Source of the DNA: DASQMT01 sp963835735
GTDB taxonomy: Bacteria > Actinomycetota > Thermoleophilia > Solirubrobacterales > Solirubrobacteraceae
Length of the DNA: 64,000 nucleotides
Assembly: GCA_963835735.1 (NCBI GenBank)
Contig: CAWIGP010000007.1
Coordinates: 434,001-498,000 of the forward strand
Direction of reading: 5' to 3'
Below, one piece after another: positions 1-7,106 of this stretch. Below the pieces are notes generated by a model. The model did not search any database, was not told where the DNA came from, and saw only the letters and a program-made list of their open reading frames with translations. A program made the translations under genes and the position numbers. The number at the start of each line of letters is the position of its first letter. Position 1 is the stretch's first letter.

Positions 1-188
1 TGGGCTCGTCGCTGGAGGTCTTCCCGGTCGCCGAGCTGCCGCGGATCACGCTCGCCGCCGGCGGCGCGGTGGCGTTGGTGACGAAGGGCCCGACGCCGTA
101 CGACGCGGAGGCCGCGGTGAAGCTCGACGGCGACGTGGTCGCGGAGCTCGAGGCCGTGCTGGCGGGATTGGCGAACGGCGGGCATTGA
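1..188 (+). CDS. Sir2-family NAD-dependent protein deacylase, C-terminal end (5' part outside window)
   Basis: Only the last 61 or so codons are present, read from base 3 to the TGA at 186-188. The fragment opens with GSSLEVFPV followed by AELPRI and later PTPYDAEA. This is the signature of the distal Rossmann-fold NAD-binding half of Sir2 proteins (GTSL/GSSLxVxP, then the LVxxxxxPTPxD strand). Sirtuins remove acyl groups from lysines using NAD and are cytoplasmic. The catalytic histidine and zinc cysteines would lie upstream, outside the window. The last codons (ending Gly-Gly-His-stop) are formed by the left end of an intergenic repeat element, so the native C-terminus may have been slightly altered. 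The family call is firm; the exact acyl specificity cannot be told. Confidence 0.85.
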   Translation, partial: GSSLEVFPVAELPRITLAAGGAVALVTKGPTPYDAEAAVKLDGDVVAELEAVLAGLANGGH

Positions 189-394
189 GGGAAGCGGGTC
201 GAGCTGCCGCCGCGCCACGCGGGGCGTTTCGATAACGCATAGCGAGATCAGCCCGCCCCGCATCGGTGCGCGGGCCAATTCGGACCCTCTAACCGCCCGC
301 ATCACCCGGGGCGCCTCTAACCACCTATGCGGTGGTCAAAGCGCCCCACATGGGCGCGCCCGCAATCCGGGCCTCTCCTCAATGCCGCCGTACA
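178..394. repeat. Intergenic structured repeat, copy A
   Basis: This non-coding stretch is bounded by GGGCATTGAGGG at the left and the inverted form CCTCAATGCCGCC at the right. It carries two stem-loops: one built on GCGGGGC/GCCCGCCCCGC, and one where GGGCGCCTCTAACCACC (about 308-325) faces GGTGGTCAAAGCGCCC (331-346). The same boundary sequence and the same CCACC/GGTGG stem recur near 20.0 and 36.0 kb, and the boundary again at 62.5 kb. The left end overlaps the Sir2 stop codon. No gene is seen in this gap. Confidence 0.75.
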
Positions 395-466
395 TGAGCG
401 TCGAGCCCGCTGCGGCGATACCGCGCCTCACGACGAAGCGCTCGCGTGCGCGAGTGCCACGGCGCC

Positions 467-1324
467 TCAGAACGAAGCGCTCGCCGTCCGCGCCCGGAGC
501 GCCGCCTCGAGCCGCCCCAGCGCGCCCGCGACCACGTCGCGTCCCGCCTCGTCCAGCGCCCCGGCCCGCGCGCCGCTCGCCGCCTCGGCCACCCCATGCG
601 CCAGCCCGCGCAGCTCCTCCAACCGCTCGGGCATCCCGTGCAGCTCGCGCCACCCCTCGAGCTCCGAGATCGCGGCCGCCAGCGCCGCGTCGAGCTGCAG
701 CGCCGCCTCGCGGTCGCGGCCGTGGTCGAGGTCGAGCCGCGCGCGCAGCGCGAGCAGCTCGCAGGCCAGCGTGACGTCACGCGCCGCCAGCAGCGCGGCG
801 AAGCGCTCCTGCGGCCTCAGCGCCGCCTCGCGCGCGATCCTGCGCGCCGGAGCGGGCAGCTCGGTCGCGGCGGTCCACAGGCCCTCGGCGACCTCGTCGC
901 CGGTGCCGTACCCGACGCGCGTCACCAGCACGTGGCGCAGCGCGACCTCGCCGGCGTAGGGGTCGGCCGCCGCTATCCGGCGCGCGTGGAGAGCGCGGTT
1001 GAGCACCGAGAGCGCGTCGGCCACGGTGGTCTCGGCGCGGCCGGTCGCCTCCTTCAGCCACGCCTCGGCGCGCTCCTCGCCGTCCACCGCGCCGGCGGCG
1101 ATCACCGTCGCGCGCGTCACCTCGACCGGCGTCGGCCCAGGCTCCGCGGGTCGCGGGCGGCGGCTTCCCAGCCGGCTGCGACGCGGCGCATCGATCTCAC
1201 CGATCACCACGATCTGCTGCGCCTCGTCGCCGGCGTAGCGCCGCACGACGTAGCGACCGGGATCAGGTCCCAGCCGCCCCGGCAGCTCCCACTGGACGAA
1301 GCCGAAGTACGCGGGCGTCGCTAC
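467..1324 (-). CDS. Hypothetical protein, start unresolved
   Basis: The protein is unrecognised, roughly 260-285 residues, and Ala/Leu/Glu/Arg-rich. Its first part (YFGFVQWELPGRLG) looks like a compact beta-rich N-terminus; the rest is predicted helical. It lies directly downstream of, and overlaps the stop of, the cell-wall hydrolase on the same strand, so it is probably co-transcribed and translationally coupled. No ATG, GTG or TTG sits at the natural start: the conserved-looking region begins at a GTA codon at 1322-1324. The first clean GTG (1244-1246) would cut off the FGFVQWEL segment. An ATG at 1436-1438 would overlap the hydrolase by over 110 bases. Either an unusual start or a small sequence error near 1320 is possible. 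No signal peptide or membrane segment is evident. Confidence 0.6.
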   Translation of the reverse strand, partial: VATPAYFGFVQWELPGRLGPDPGRYVVRRYAGDEAQQIVVIGEIDAPRRSRLGSRRPRPAEPGPTPVEVTRATVIAAGAVDGEERAEAWLKEATGRAETTVADALSVLNRALHARRIAAADPYAGEVALRHVLVTRVGYGTGDEVAEGLWTAATELPAPARRIAREAALRPQERFAALLAARDVTLACELLALRARLDLDHGRDREAALQLDAALAAAISELEGWRELHGMPERLEELRGLAHGVAEAASGARAGALDEAGRDVVAGALGRLEAALRARTASASF

Positions 1325-3810
1325 TCGCCCTTGTGGGCCGGGCTCGCGCGCTTGTCGGCCTCGACCGCGTACTTGGACGGCTCGCGGGCGACCTTCGGGT
1401 TGTCGATCTCGTCGATCCGGTCGATCAGCTTGATCCACTGCTCGGGCTTGAGGATCGCGTCAACCTGCTTGGAGGCGGCCTCGTTCGCGCCGTACATCGG
1501 ACGGAAGCCGACGTGGATGTGGTCGGCGTGGTCGGCCATGGCGATCGTGTTGTCGACGCCCTGGAACTCCATCAGCGAGATGATCTGGTGCGGCTTCATC
1601 GTCCCCTGCAGCGTCAGCAGCCGCTGGATCGCCAGCTCGGTGATCGAGCCCTGCCCCTGGTGGTCGAGGATCGGGACGCCGTTGATCGCGGCGATGTCGA
1701 CCGCGGTGCCGGTCGTGTGCTCGGACACGTTGCCGGACGCCGTGTAGTACGAGTGCCCGCAGCGCAGCGACGTGACCGTCGGCTTCAGGCCGGAGGCGAC
1801 GAGGAACTCGATCGTGGCCAGTACGCGGCGGTCGATCTGGCCGCTGCGGATGTCCTGCCGGCCGCAGTCGTAGATCTGCACGTTCGGGTTGGCGAGCACG
1901 CGTTCGGACAGCGCGTCCTTGCTCATCAGCAGGATCTGGCCGATCGAGAGCGTCTCCGCGTCCTTGCCGTGGAACGGGTTGCGGTTCGCCGCGCGGTAGA
2001 TCGCGGTCGACTCGAGCAGCTTCCAGCCATCCAGGATCGGCTTGGGGTCGATCCGTGGGGCCCCGCGGCCCGCGGGCCGGATCTCGAACAGCAGGTGCGG
2101 AGCCCTCCGCTCCGACACCTTGCCGATGCGGCCCAGCACGGTGCCTGCAGTGACGCGCGCGCCGCGCTTGAGCGGCTTCATGTCGATATCGGTGCGATCG
2201 AGGCCGAAGACGCGGTTGAGGTAGGCGCCGAAGTCCTCCGAGCGCACGTACTCCTGCTGCTCGCCGCCCGCGGCAGCGGCGTTCGGGCGCTCCGGGTTGG
2301 CGAAGAGGCGTTCCTTGGTCGGGGTCACCTCGCCCTGTGCGGTGCGGCGGGTCTTGGCCGGCTTGCGCGTCTTGGCCTCCTTGCGCGCGCTTGACTCCGA
2401 CTTGGTGGTCTGGGAGGCCGGCGTGTCGGGGGCGGCGTCGGCCTGCGGCAGCTTGAGCTCGCGTCGCACCGCCTTCTCGTCGACGGCTCGCGGCTTCGGG
2501 GTCGGGTAGGACTCCACGACCGACTTCAGGTGGCCGTACGTGTACGTGTTGCCGTAGACGTCCTGCAGCGTCACGAAGTTGCCGAGCCGGCGGCTGTGGC
2601 CCGTGTCGACGATGCGGCCGTCGTTGACGGCGACGACCGGGGCGCCGCGCTTGGAGAAGATCTCGATCCCGTTGCGCCGGTCGGTCGACTCGACGACGTA
2701 CGCCGGGTTGGAGCCGTCGGCGGTGCGGCGGACGTCGTTGGCGTAGGACGCCTTGGCCTGCACCGGGAAGCGGCCCTGGGTGAGGCCGGACAGCGAGCCG
2801 ACGAGGTCGGCCGGCAGCCCGCCGATATAGCGCGCGCGGAGGATGACCGAGTCGACGTACCAGTCGGCATGGTTGTAGGCGAAGATCGCGGTGCGCAGGT
2901 CGGTCTCGGCGCCGGCGGCCTTGAGGTAGCGGGCGGCGGCGAAGATCGCGTCGACCGGGTTGTACGGGTCCTTGAGGCCGTCCTGGTTGCCGTCGACGCC
3001 GTACATCTCCCAGGTGGCCGGCATGAACTGCATCCAGCCGAGCGCGCCGGCCGAGGAGACGTTGAGGTTGCGGCCGTAGTCGGTCTCGATCTCGTTGATC
3101 GCGGCCAGCACCTCCCAGCGCACGCCGTACTCGATGCCGGCGGCCTGGTAGATCGGCAGCAGGAACGGCGGGATGCGGAACTTCTCGATGAAGAAGTTCG
3201 GCACGCCGATCGGGGCCGGACCGGGGGTTGCGAGCGAGAGCGTCGGATTGTCGAGCGTCGGCGATCCGTCGGTGTTGCGCGTCGGATCGGACTCGTCGAC
3301 CTGCTTCTCGGGCCGCTGCTTCGCCTTCGCCTTCTCCTTCGCCTTCTCCTTCTCCGCCGGCTCTTCGAGCGCGCCGTCGAGCGATTCCGCGTTGGGATCG
3401 AGCGTCGCCGGGTCGGTCTTGGACGGCTTCTTCTCGTCCTTGCTGTCGTCCTGTTTCTTGTCGCCGCCCTTGTTCCCGCCCGCGGGGGCGAGGGAGCCGT
3501 CCTGGCCCTGGTCGTTGCCGGAGGGCGGCTCGGTCGGCGTCGGAGTGGCGGTCCGGTCGGGTGTCGCGGTGGGCGTGGGCGTCGAAGCCGGGACCTTGCC
3601 GTGGTCGACGATCGACTCCACCGGCGCGGGGAGGCCCGGGATCTCGATCGACTCAACCGACGCGCCGGGCGGTACGTCGACGGTCATCGTCAGCGACTCG
3701 CCGTTCACGAGCTTGACGGTGACGCGGTGCAGCTCGGCGGACGCGGGCACGACTAGGAAGCCGAACATGGCGGCGGCGGCGAGCGTGATCAACAGCTTCC
3801 GTCGTCTCAT
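1321..3810 (-). CDS. Secreted multidomain cell-wall hydrolase (lytic transglycosylase + M23/LytM + M15-like)
   Basis: This is an 829-residue exported protein. An Arg-rich start and a hydrophobic core of about 20 residues form a signal peptide ending near ASA. After a low-complexity Thr/Pro and Lys/Glu-rich linker comes an SLT-type lytic transglycosylase domain (about residues 210-350; ETDYGRN with the catalytic-type Glu, GWMQFMPATW, AYNHADWYV). Next is a LytM/M23-type beta domain (about 375-450 and, after a charged insertion, 570-620; VAVNDGRIVDTGHS, YTYGHLK, PHLLFEIRP). The C-terminal domain resembles M15/VanY-type D-Ala-D-Ala peptidases (SLRCGHSYY, SEHTTGTAVDIA, ADHIHVGF, with His/Asp/His ligands). 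It should cut glycan strands and peptides of peptidoglycan outside the cell. The first-domain and C-terminal motifs are clear; whether the split M23 domain retains its zinc ligands is less certain. Confidence 0.85.
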   Translation of the reverse strand: MRRRKLLITLAAAAMFGFLVVPASAELHRVTVKLVNGESLTMTVDVPPGASVESIEIPGLPAPVESIVDHGKVPASTPTPTATPDRTATPTPTEPPSGNDQGQDGSLAPAGGNKGGDKKQDDSKDEKKPSKTDPATLDPNAESLDGALEEPAEKEKAKEKAKAKQRPEKQVDESDPTRNTDGSPTLDNPTLSLATPGPAPIGVPNFFIEKFRIPPFLLPIYQAAGIEYGVRWEVLAAINEIETDYGRNLNVSSAGALGWMQFMPATWEMYGVDGNQDGLKDPYNPVDAIFAAARYLKAAGAETDLRTAIFAYNHADWYVDSVILRARYIGGLPADLVGSLSGLTQGRFPVQAKASYANDVRRTADGSNPAYVVESTDRRNGIEIFSKRGAPVVAVNDGRIVDTGHSRRLGNFVTLQDVYGNTYTYGHLKSVVESYPTPKPRAVDEKAVRRELKLPQADAAPDTPASQTTKSESSARKEAKTRKPAKTRRTAQGEVTPTKERLFANPERPNAAAAGGEQQEYVRSEDFGAYLNRVFGLDRTDIDMKPLKRGARVTAGTVLGRIGKVSERRAPHLLFEIRPAGRGAPRIDPKPILDGWKLLESTAIYRAANRNPFHGKDAETLSIGQILLMSKDALSERVLANPNVQIYDCGRQDIRSGQIDRRVLATIEFLVASGLKPTVTSLRCGHSYYTASGNVSEHTTGTAVDIAAINGVPILDHQGQGSITELAIQRLLTLQGTMKPHQIISLMEFQGVDNTIAMADHADHIHVGFRPMYGANEAASKQVDAILKPEQWIKLIDRIDEIDNPKVAREPSKYAVEADKRASPAHKGE

Positions 3811-4086
3811 CTGAGTCGGTGCGAGTTCCCCTCTCCCGCAGTATCGGCGTGCATCTTCACCCCGCGCGCCGGTTCTGCCTTCGTCAGGAAGGCTCGCCGC
3901 ACCGTAACGCGTGGACTATCCCCGCTGCAATTCACGAACGGTTAAACGATGGCTGCAGTGCGGCAGTTCAACAAGATTTTAGGAACGAATCGTACTGAAC
4001 CTCGACTCGAGAGTCAGGGTTCGCCGCGACCCATCCCGTCTACGCTACGTTCCCGCTCACGGCGGCTCTCGAACCAGGAGGCAGCG

Positions 4087-4584
4087 ATGGCAGACGACGG
4101 CGCGAGCGGAGAGAACCTCCGCGACCGGATCACCCGCCAGGGCGAGGACGCGCTCGGCAAGCTGGCGCAGGACCTACTCGAGAACCCGCTCGTGACCGGC
4201 GCGATCGGCCGCGCCTTCGACGCGCGCGAGCGCGCCGTCGCCGCGCAGGTCAGCGCGATGAGCGCGCTCAACCTGCCGTCCGCTGCCGACCTCGAGCGCC
4301 TGACGCGCCGGCTGCGCTCGGTATCGCAGCGGCTCGAGGGGATCGAGGATGGCGTCGACCGCCTCGACCGCCGCTTCGGGGAGGTCGCCAAGACTGCCGC
4401 ACCGCCCGGCGACCGGCTCGTCGCGATCGAGGAGCAGCTGTCGAAGCTGGTGGCCGAGGTCGCGAACTTGTCGCGCGCGCTCGACGCGGCGCCCGCGCCG
4501 GTGCCGCGCGAGCAGGAGCGGCTCGAGGTCGACCGCGCCGCGCCGGCCCGCAAGCGGACGACGGCGGCGAAGAAGCCCTCCTAG
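4087..4584 (+). CDS. Coiled-coil phasin-like protein
   Basis: The protein has 165 residues. ATG 4087 is chosen because AGGAG lies 6-10 bases before it; the frame is open further upstream but without a ribosome site. It is largely helical: an acidic N-terminus, a middle segment with heptad-like Leu/Val spacing (RRLRSVSQRLEGIEDGVDRL and onward), then a Pro/Ala-rich tail ending in a basic KRTTAAKKPS stretch. Its length, coiled coil and basic tail resemble phasin-like, polyhydroxyalkanoate-granule or nucleoid-associated proteins common in Actinomycetota. The following gene has the same plan with a longer basic tail, so the two may form a pair. No enzymatic motif is seen. The function is inferred from architecture only. 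Confidence 0.6.
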   Translation: MADDGASGENLRDRITRQGEDALGKLAQDLLENPLVTGAIGRAFDARERAVAAQVSAMSALNLPSAADLERLTRRLRSVSQRLEGIEDGVDRLDRRFGEVAKTAAPPGDRLVAIEEQLSKLVAEVANLSRALDAAPAPVPREQERLEVDRAAPARKRTTAAKKPS

Positions 4585-4663
4585 CGAGCGCGCGGCTCGT
4601 GCAGCTTGAGGATCACCGGCGCATCCGCCACGGCGTCCTCCATTCAAGCTAGGTTGTGCGGTC

Positions 4664-5254
4664 ATGGCCAAAAAGGACTCATCGAAGAAGAAGAAGGACG
4701 CCAAGCAGGACAAGGCCCCGGCCGCCGCGGTCGAGGCCGTCGAGGTCGTCCGCAACGCAATCGAGCGGACCTTCGCGGCGACGGCCAAGGAGGCGCAGTC
4801 GCTGCGCGGTCCCGCGCAGGAGTTCGCAGGTGATCTCGCGAACGCCGCCAATCGGATCCGTGAGGTGCTCGAGAGCCGCGTCCTCGACGAGCTGAAGGGC
4901 CTGCGCAGCGACGTGGAGGGTCTCTCCAAGCGCGTGTCCGCGCTCGAAGGGCCGGGCGCCGCCAAGCCCGCCGCCGCCGCGCGCAAGCCCGCCGCGCGCA
5001 AGCCGGCCGCCCGCCGGACCTCGGCCAGCCGCGCGACCGCGTCCAAGCGCGCGACGTCGACGACTCGCGCGAGCGCGTCGAAGCCGGCCTCGTCGACGAG
5101 TCGTTCGAGCGCGTCGAAGCCGGCCTCGTCGACGAGTCGTTCGAGCGCGTCCAAGCCCGCCGCGTCGCGGCGCTCGACCACGACCAAGCGCTCGACGTCC
5201 TCGAGCCGCGGCCGCGGCACGACGCGCGGCGGCGGCACCACGTCGGGCTCGTAG
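4664..5254 (+). CDS. Phasin-like protein with histone H1-like Ser/Ala/Lys/Arg tail
   Basis: The protein has 196 residues. A Lys-rich start (KKDSSKKKKD) leads to a helical phasin-like core (about 22-100: VEVVRNAIERTF, LDELKGLRSDVEGL). After residue 105 the sequence becomes a low-complexity basic tail of Ala/Lys/Pro/Arg/Ser/Thr repeats (AARKPAARKPAARR, then SASKPASSTSRS units). Such tails resemble eukaryotic H1-like and mycobacterial HupB tails and bind DNA or polyphosphate. A plausible role is nucleoid or storage-granule association. It is preceded by the similar shorter protein and followed 7 bases later by an SCP2-like gene, suggesting an operon. Two perfect 36-bp units sit in the tail, so tail length is likely to vary between strains. 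Confidence 0.65.
   Translation: MAKKDSSKKKKDAKQDKAPAAAVEAVEVVRNAIERTFAATAKEAQSLRGPAQEFAGDLANAANRIREVLESRVLDELKGLRSDVEGLSKRVSALEGPGAAKPAAAARKPAARKPAARRTSASRATASKRATSTTRASASKPASSTSRSSASKPASSTSRSSASKPAASRRSTTTKRSTSSSRGRGTTRGGGTTSGS
5071..5142 (+). repeat. Perfect 36-bp tandem duplication inside coding sequence
   Basis: Two identical 36-base units, each starting GAGCGCGTCGAAGCC, encode SASKPASSTSRS twice. A third, partial and diverged unit follows to about 5157. The period is a multiple of three, so copy-number change would lengthen or shorten the basic tail without breaking the frame. Confidence 0.85.
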
Positions 5255-5261
5255 CAGGGCG

Positions 5262-5687
5262 ATGGGCGTCGACTTCGACTCGCCCAAGGAGTTCAAGACG
5301 GTGATGGACCGCGTCTTCGGGATGATGGACGACGACCCGGAGATGGGCCCGAAGCTGCGCGACGCGGACGTCCCGATGCGTTACGACTTCGAGGACGTCG
5401 ACCTGGTGGTGAACATCCGCGCCGCGCGCGCGGGCGAGCAGGGCAACCTGCACTGGGAGTGGACCGACGACGTGGACTGGGAGCCCCGCGTGAAGATGGC
5501 GATGTCGGCCGAGACCGCCAACAAGTACTTCCAGGGCAAGGAGAATGTCGCGATGGCGATCGCGCGCCGGCGGATCAAATCCGGCGGCGACGTCAAGGCG
5601 GCGCTGGCGCTGATGCCGATCACAAAGCCGGTGTTCGCGCGCTATCGCTCGATGCTCGAGGAGGAGTACCCGCACCTGGTGGTCTGA
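5262..5687 (+). CDS. SCP2 sterol-binding-domain-like protein
   Basis: The protein has 141 residues and begins 7 bases after the preceding stop. The central region (DLVVNIRAARA, HWEWTDDVDWEP, VKMAMSAETANKYFQGK, ARRRIKSGGDVKAAL) follows the alpha/beta pattern of the SCP2 fold: a curved sheet with the typical late 'GK...A...G.K.kGd...a' segment. These proteins bind a hydrophobic ligand (sterol, fatty acyl-CoA or other lipid) in the cytoplasm. There is no signal peptide. Its position behind two phasin-like genes fits a role in lipid or polyester handling, but this is inference from context. The domain assignment is moderately secure; the ligand is unknown. Confidence 0.6.
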   Translation: MGVDFDSPKEFKTVMDRVFGMMDDDPEMGPKLRDADVPMRYDFEDVDLVVNIRAARAGEQGNLHWEWTDDVDWEPRVKMAMSAETANKYFQGKENVAMAIARRRIKSGGDVKAALALMPITKPVFARYRSMLEEEYPHLVV

Positions 5688-5701
5688 TCGATGCAGGGGC
5701 G

Positions 5702-5730
5702 TTGACACGGCGCGCTCGCGCCTGTACACC
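5702..5730 (+). promoter_or_regulatory. Candidate sigma-A-type promoter of an orphan transcript
   Basis: A perfect TTGACA (5702-5707) is followed by exactly 17 bases and TACACC (5725-5730), which keeps the TA start of a -10 box. No reading frame of note begins after it. Instead a structured stretch ending in an intrinsic terminator follows. Confidence 0.55.
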
Positions 5731-5736
5731 TTGGCC

Positions 5737-5882
5737 ACCAACCACGGCAACAGGCCGGGAAGTGGGGGGCGGTAGTCCCTCGCAAGGCGTCGCGAACACC
5801 ACGAACGCCGCCGGCCGAGGCAGCGGGCCGCATTGCCCGCAAGCGGCGGGGCCTTCTCGAGAAGTCCCGCCGCTTTCATTTC
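5737..5882 (+). ncRNA. Candidate small RNA or structured leader upstream of a MerR-cyclase gene
   Basis: About 145 bases lie between a promoter-like TTGACA/TACACC pair and a strong terminator. Several pairings are visible by eye: GGCGTCGCG region with CGAACGCC, a perfect GCGGGC/GCCCGC stem with a CGCATT loop (5823-5840), and the terminal hairpin. It holds no convincing open frame and ends about 55 bases before the cyclase gene. It could be an independent small RNA or an attenuator/riboswitch leader for that gene. I could not match it to a riboswitch class, SRP RNA, 6S RNA, RNase P RNA or tmRNA. Confidence 0.45.
5842..5881 (+). terminator. Intrinsic terminator of the orphan transcript
   Basis: A nine-base perfect stem, AGCGGCGGG (5842-5850) with CCCGCCGCT (5866-5874), carries an inner CTTC/GAAG extension and is followed by the T-rich TTTCATTT. 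T-tailed terminators are unusual in this G+C-rich sequence, which makes this one stand out. Confidence 0.7.
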
Positions 5883-5936
5883 CGGGCCCTTCACCAGCGG
5901 GCCCTCTCGTGAGGACCCACTAGCGTCTCAGCCCTC

Positions 5937-7106
5937 ATGGCCGAGGTCACCGCCGCGGACGTCGCGCGCCGGATCGACGTCCCGCCCGCCACGCTGCGGC
6001 GCTGGGTGCGCTCCGGCCTCGTCCCGCTGTCGGACGGCACGTGGACCGACGCGGCGATCGCGCAGGCGCGGATGGTCGCGCGGCTGCGCGAGCGCGGGCA
6101 CCCGATGCGGCAGATCCGCGCGGCCGCCGACGGCGGGCGGCTCGCGTACGGGTATCTGGAGCAGCTGTTCCCGAGCGCGAGCGGGCCGCACTCGCTGCGC
6201 GACGCCGCCGAGCGCACCGGGCTTGAGCCGGCGCTGATCCAGCGCATGTGGAGCTCGCTCGGCTTCCCCGTCGGGAGCCGCCAAGGGTTCACCGACCAGG
6301 ACCTCGAGCTGCTCGAGTACGGGGCGGCGGTGCTCCAGGCCGGCTTCCCGCTCGTCGCTTTCCTGCAGCTGATCCGCGTCTACGGCCAGGCGCTCGCGCA
6401 GATCGCCGACGCGGAGGTCAAGCTGTTCCACCTCTACGTGCACGAGCCGCTGATGCACGAAGGGGTCCCCGGGCTGGAGATGGCGGAGGAGATGGAGACG
6501 CTCGCCGCCGAACTGCTGCCGCTCGCCGCGCCGATGATGGACGGGCTGCACCAGCGCCTGCTGCGCCACTTCGTCGAGCAGGACGTCGTCGGCCACATGG
6601 AGATGGAGGGCGATTACGACCTCGGTCGCCTGCGCGTCGCGATCGCCTTCGCGGACCTCGCCGGGTACACGCGGCTGACCGAGGAGGCGGGGGAGGAGCA
6701 GGCCGTCGACGTGGTCGAGCGATTCGTCGCCGGCGTCGCGGCCACGCTTCCCGACGATGCGCGCGTGATCAAGACGATCGGCGACGAGGTGATGATCGTC
6801 GGCTCCGACGCCGCCGCGCTCGTGGACTGGGCCGTCGGCTACCAGCGGCTGGCGGCGAAGGCCCGGCCGCGCCCGCGAATCGGGATGCACGCGGGTGCCG
6901 CGCTGTACCGCGACGGGGACTACTACGGGCACGCCGTCAACCTGGCGGCGCGCGTCGCGGCGCGCTCGGCCGGCGGCGAGGTGCTCGTCACGCGTCCCGT
7001 GATGGAGGCGGCCGGCGCGCACCTGCGGTTCGACCAGATCGGCGAGGTCACGCTGAAGGGGTTCAACGAGCCGACGGAGCTGTTCGTCGCCGAGGCCGCT
7101 GCATGA
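5937..7106 (+). CDS. MerR-type HTH / class III adenylate cyclase fusion regulator
   Basis: The protein has 389 residues. Residues 1-60 form a MerR-like winged helix (ADVARRIDVPPATLRRWVRSG). A helical regulatory segment (about 80-220) like that of actinobacterial cyclases follows. The C-terminal half is a class III cyclase catalytic domain: FADLAGYTRLTEE carries the first metal Asp, KTIGDEVM the substrate Lys and second metal Asp, and VNLAARVAARS the transition-state Asn and Arg. The expected reaction is ATP to cAMP in the cytoplasm. A DNA-binding head on a cyclase suggests a protein that both senses or binds DNA and makes the second messenger. Its stop overlaps the tilS start (ATGA), so the two are coupled. 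A structured transcript with its own terminator lies just upstream and could attenuate it. Confidence 0.85.
   Translation: MAEVTAADVARRIDVPPATLRRWVRSGLVPLSDGTWTDAAIAQARMVARLRERGHPMRQIRAAADGGRLAYGYLEQLFPSASGPHSLRDAAERTGLEPALIQRMWSSLGFPVGSRQGFTDQDLELLEYGAAVLQAGFPLVAFLQLIRVYGQALAQIADAEVKLFHLYVHEPLMHEGVPGLEMAEEMETLAAELLPLAAPMMDGLHQRLLRHFVEQDVVGHMEMEGDYDLGRLRVAIAFADLAGYTRLTEEAGEEQAVDVVERFVAGVAATLPDDARVIKTIGDEVMIVGSDAAALVDWAVGYQRLAAKARPRPRIGMHAGAALYRDGDYYGHAVNLAARVAARSAGGEVLVTRPVMEAAGAHLRFDQIGEVTLKGFNEPTELFVAEAAA

Noticed and set aside
467..3756. Long plus-strand frames opposite the cell-wall hydrolase and its neighbour
   Set aside because: They are Arg/Val/Asp-rich mirror frames of G+C-rich coding sequence, without domains or ribosome sites.
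5737..5882. GEMM-type c-di-GMP riboswitch or SRP RNA in the orphan transcript
   Set aside because: Only loose resemblance to the CACG and GCAA segments; the conserved core order of those RNAs is not met, and the SRP GGAAGGAAGCAGCC-like core is absent.
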